The notes under the pieces: generated by a model | What the model saw: the letters and a program-made list of their open reading frames with translations, nothing else | Database searches by the model: none | What the model was told of the DNA's origin: nothing | From: JBMNKL01 sp050952225 | GTDB lineage: Bacteria > Bacillota > Clostridia > Acetivibrionales > DTU013 | Length of the DNA stretch: 64,000 bases | Reading direction: 5' to 3' | Assembly: GCA_050952225.1 (NCBI GenBank) | Contig: JBMNKL010000003.1 | Span: forward strand, 186,001-250,000 | Part shown: piece after piece, positions 63,101-64,000 of the stretch | Layout: each line of letters opens with the position of its first letter | Position numbering within the stretch: the stretch's first letter is position 1 | Position numbers and translations under genes: made by a program

Positions 63101-63988
63101 CATTCCCGTGAAGAAGACAAGGGCGGGATTATGGAAGGCAGCAGTAAGGATGCAAGTCCAAAAAGTGTCTCAAAGGCAAAGCCGGCTGCAAAGCCAAGAG
63201 TTTTCATTCCGGTATTTCCCGGGACAATTTGCGAATATGACATTATGAAAGCTTTTAGCAATGCGGGTGGTGCTGTGGATATCTTTGTAATAAAAAACCT
63301 TACTCCTGCGGCCATTGACGAGTCTATCAGCGCCATGCGCCGCAAGATTGAGGAAAGCCAGATCCTGGTATTTCCCGGTGGATTTAGCGCGGGTGACGGA
63401 CCCGAAGGTTCGGGCAAATTTGTTGCGACGGTATTTAGCAACCCTTATTTGAAGGAAGCGGTCTTAAACTTGCTTGACGTAAGGGACGGCTTGATACTGG
63501 GCATTGGCGACGGATTCCAGGCGCTTCTTAAAATGGGTCTTTTGCCTTACGGCGAATTTAGGAACCCTGGGCACGGAAGCCCCGCCCTGACGTTCAATAC
63601 CATTGGCAGGCATGTTTCATGCATGGTGCTGACAAAGGTCGCATCGGACAAATCGCCGTGGTTTTCCAATGTAAAGGTGGGCGATGTGCACGTGGTACCC
63701 ATATCGCACGGCGAAGGAAGATTTGTGGCGAGCGAGGAACAAATTGCCGAATTGGCCGCAAATGGCCAGATTGCAACGCAATACGTAGATTTCAACGGTG
63801 CGGCGACTTATGACGCGAGGTACAACCCAAGCGGTTCCATGCATGCCATCGAAGGCATAACCAGTCCTGACGGCAGGATACTCGGCAAGATGGCACACTC
63901 GGAAAGGAAGGGGCTCCATGTATGCAAGAATATCCCCGGATGCAAGGATCAGTTGATATTCGAAGCCGGTGTGCAATATTTCGGTTAA
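60140..63988 (+). CDS. purL: phosphoribosylformylglycinamidine synthase, large single-chain PurL, glutaminase Cys missing
   Basis: FGAM synthase of 1282 residues (fourth step of purine synthesis). N-terminal PurS-like region, two AIRS repeats (VMFKNETHNHPTEIEPFGGA, GGRTGRDGCGGATGSSKEHD, PSVGGKDSMSGS) and a C-terminal class I glutamine amidotransferase domain (from about 1015, VFIPVFPGTICEYDIMKAFS). In that domain the nucleophile motif, normally LGICNGFQ, reads LGIGDGFQ: Gly1123 (63506-63508) instead of Cys. The His and other blocks remain (PISHGEGRF, KMAHSERKG, LVFPGGFSAGDG). Glutamine use should be lost unless another subunit supplies ammonia. ATG 60140 follows AAGGAG by eight bases. Otherwise intact. 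Confidence 0.94.
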   Translation: MKTEMDQRKKVRRIFTEKKKGFDIEAENLYKDLKLNLRVDGLNGVRIIYRYDISGITDKEYNDALNMVFSDPPVDMLYEEDVRIEKGKRAFATEYLPGQYDQRADSISQCVQFLTLGERPRCRTAKLIVLDGTITDEEFQRIKEYCVNPIECRIASMDKPETLDAEIKQPDDVPVVEGFCGMDSEELARLHNRLGLAMSLDDLEFCRNYFRDEERRDPTMTEIRMIDTYWSDHCRHTTFMSKIEEIRFEEGPYASVMKDVYKRYISSRENVYGNEARDICLMDLATIAMKEMRKTGKLEDLEVSDEINASSIVIEAEVNGRKEEWLVMFKNETHNHPTEIEPFGGAATCLGGAIRDPLSGRAYVYQAMRVTGSGDPRTEVEDTLPGKLPQRKITTNAAAGYSSYGNQVGVATGQVSEIYDEGYVAKRMELGAVIGAAPRRNVVRMRPEAGDRVILLGGRTGRDGCGGATGSSKEHDEQSLLKSGAEVQKGNPPTERKILRLFRNETVTRMIKKCNDFGAGGVSVAIGELAESLDIDLDKVPVKYEGLDGTEIAISESQERMAVVVSEGDEERFIRAAEDENLEATRVAVVTNTGRLRMKWRGKTLVDISRKFLDTNGVRQSVKVLVKSPEKSYFTETSRRNMALTVQGIREGWIRNLQRLESCCQKGLVERFDSTVGAATVLMPFGGKYQLSPAEGMAAKLPVLDGDTTTCTMMTYGFNPAISKLSPFHGAVYAVVEAVAKIVAMGGDYRKTRMSFQEYFERLGTEPSRWGKPFSALLGAYYAQMELGIPSVGGKDSMSGSFRDIDVPPTLVAFAVAINDAGRVISTEFKKTGSPVVLLRLDRDRNDLPDFEQMKKNFSRVFELASQGKILSAHTVRHGGAAEAISRMCFGNMTGMEINSTVDIASLFRPDYGSLILEIDGNEDAAELFNGLNYTLLGHTTGTPSIVYGGYSILLDNIVQAWKEPLEKVFPAKAADFKNAEIKTYSYHSREEDKGGIMEGSSKDASPKSVSKAKPAAKPRVFIPVFPGTICEYDIMKAFSNAGGAVDIFVIKNLTPAAIDESISAMRRKIEESQILVFPGGFSAGDGPEGSGKFVATVFSNPYLKEAVLNLLDVRDGLILGIGDGFQALLKMGLLPYGEFRNPGHGSPALTFNTIGRHVSCMVLTKVASDKSPWFSNVKVGDVHVVPISHGEGRFVASEEQIAELAANGQIATQYVDFNGAATYDARYNPSGSMHAIEGITSPDGRILGKMAHSERKGLHVCKNIPGCKDQLIFEAGVQYFG

Positions 63989-64000
63989 CTGTGAGCTGCT

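Overview
The window comes from a spore-forming member of the Firmicutes, most likely class Clostridia. Four things point there. The prpC-prkC-rsgA-rpe-thiN order is the Bacillota arrangement. There is an alpha/beta-type SASP gene, a CotF-like coat pair, and a prkA-yhbH-spoVR operon. The infC-rpmI-rplT operon sits behind an L20-type leader. A large single-chain PurL and a CIRCE heat-shock operator also fit. Species cannot be fixed from the sequence.

Layout. 1-4915: protein phosphatase/kinase, ribosome GTPase, Rpe and thiamine pyrophosphokinase, as one overlapping operon, followed by a 10-bp tandem repeat tract and a convergent aminotransferase. 6.3-7.6 kb: a QueG-like Fe-S protein. 7.7-16.8 kb: a heterodimeric ABC exporter (second half frameshifted), a two-component system (response regulator broken twice), and a divergent ABC-2 exporter with candidate operators. 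16.8-19.2 kb: promoter, L20 leader, infC with an AUU start, rpmI, rplT, and a frameshifted SpoU-type methyltransferase. 19.2-22.6 kb: a DUF4363/DUF421 pair (DUF421 broken), spore coat and SASP genes, and a D-Ala-D-Ala carboxypeptidase. 22.6-30.5 kb: a B12-type radical SAM protein, an AT-rich orphan, and a three-gene TadE/DUF5702/TadE-like set. 30.6-38.1 kb: TrpB2, a membrane protein of unknown role, and prkA-yhbH-spoVR (yhbH and spoVR frameshifted). 38.1-41.5 kb: Gfo/Idh/MocA oxidoreductase, AraC regulator, lipoprotein. 41.6-46.4 kb: nucleoside phosphorylase, SAH hydrolase, MtaD/DadD-type deaminase and PfkB kinase, which together look like an S-adenosylhomocysteine salvage run. 46.6-48.7 kb: a GntR(YtrA)-regulated ABC transporter. 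49.8-50.9 kb: a non-coding, repeat-rich element resembling an IS remnant, then tRNA-Thr(CGU). 51-58.3 kb: AraC regulator, HAD phosphatase, class IV aminotransferase, CIRCE-controlled htpG, acyl-CoA synthetase with an XRE-cupin regulator. 58.6-64 kb: cyclic-2,3-diphosphoglycerate-synthetase-like GTPase, then PurL.

The most notable observations are these. The C-terminal glutaminase domain of PurL has Gly where the catalytic Cys is expected. A 629-bp element at 50094-50722 has imperfect terminal inverted repeats, 13-bp flanking direct repeats and internal iterated motifs. A CIRCE operator lies in front of htpG. Six genes, all plausibly dispensable, carry single-base frameshifts (one also an in-frame stop), which may be real decay or sequence error. 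SAH hydrolase, deaminase and nucleoside phosphorylase are grouped in a way that would suit an S-inosylhomocysteine route.
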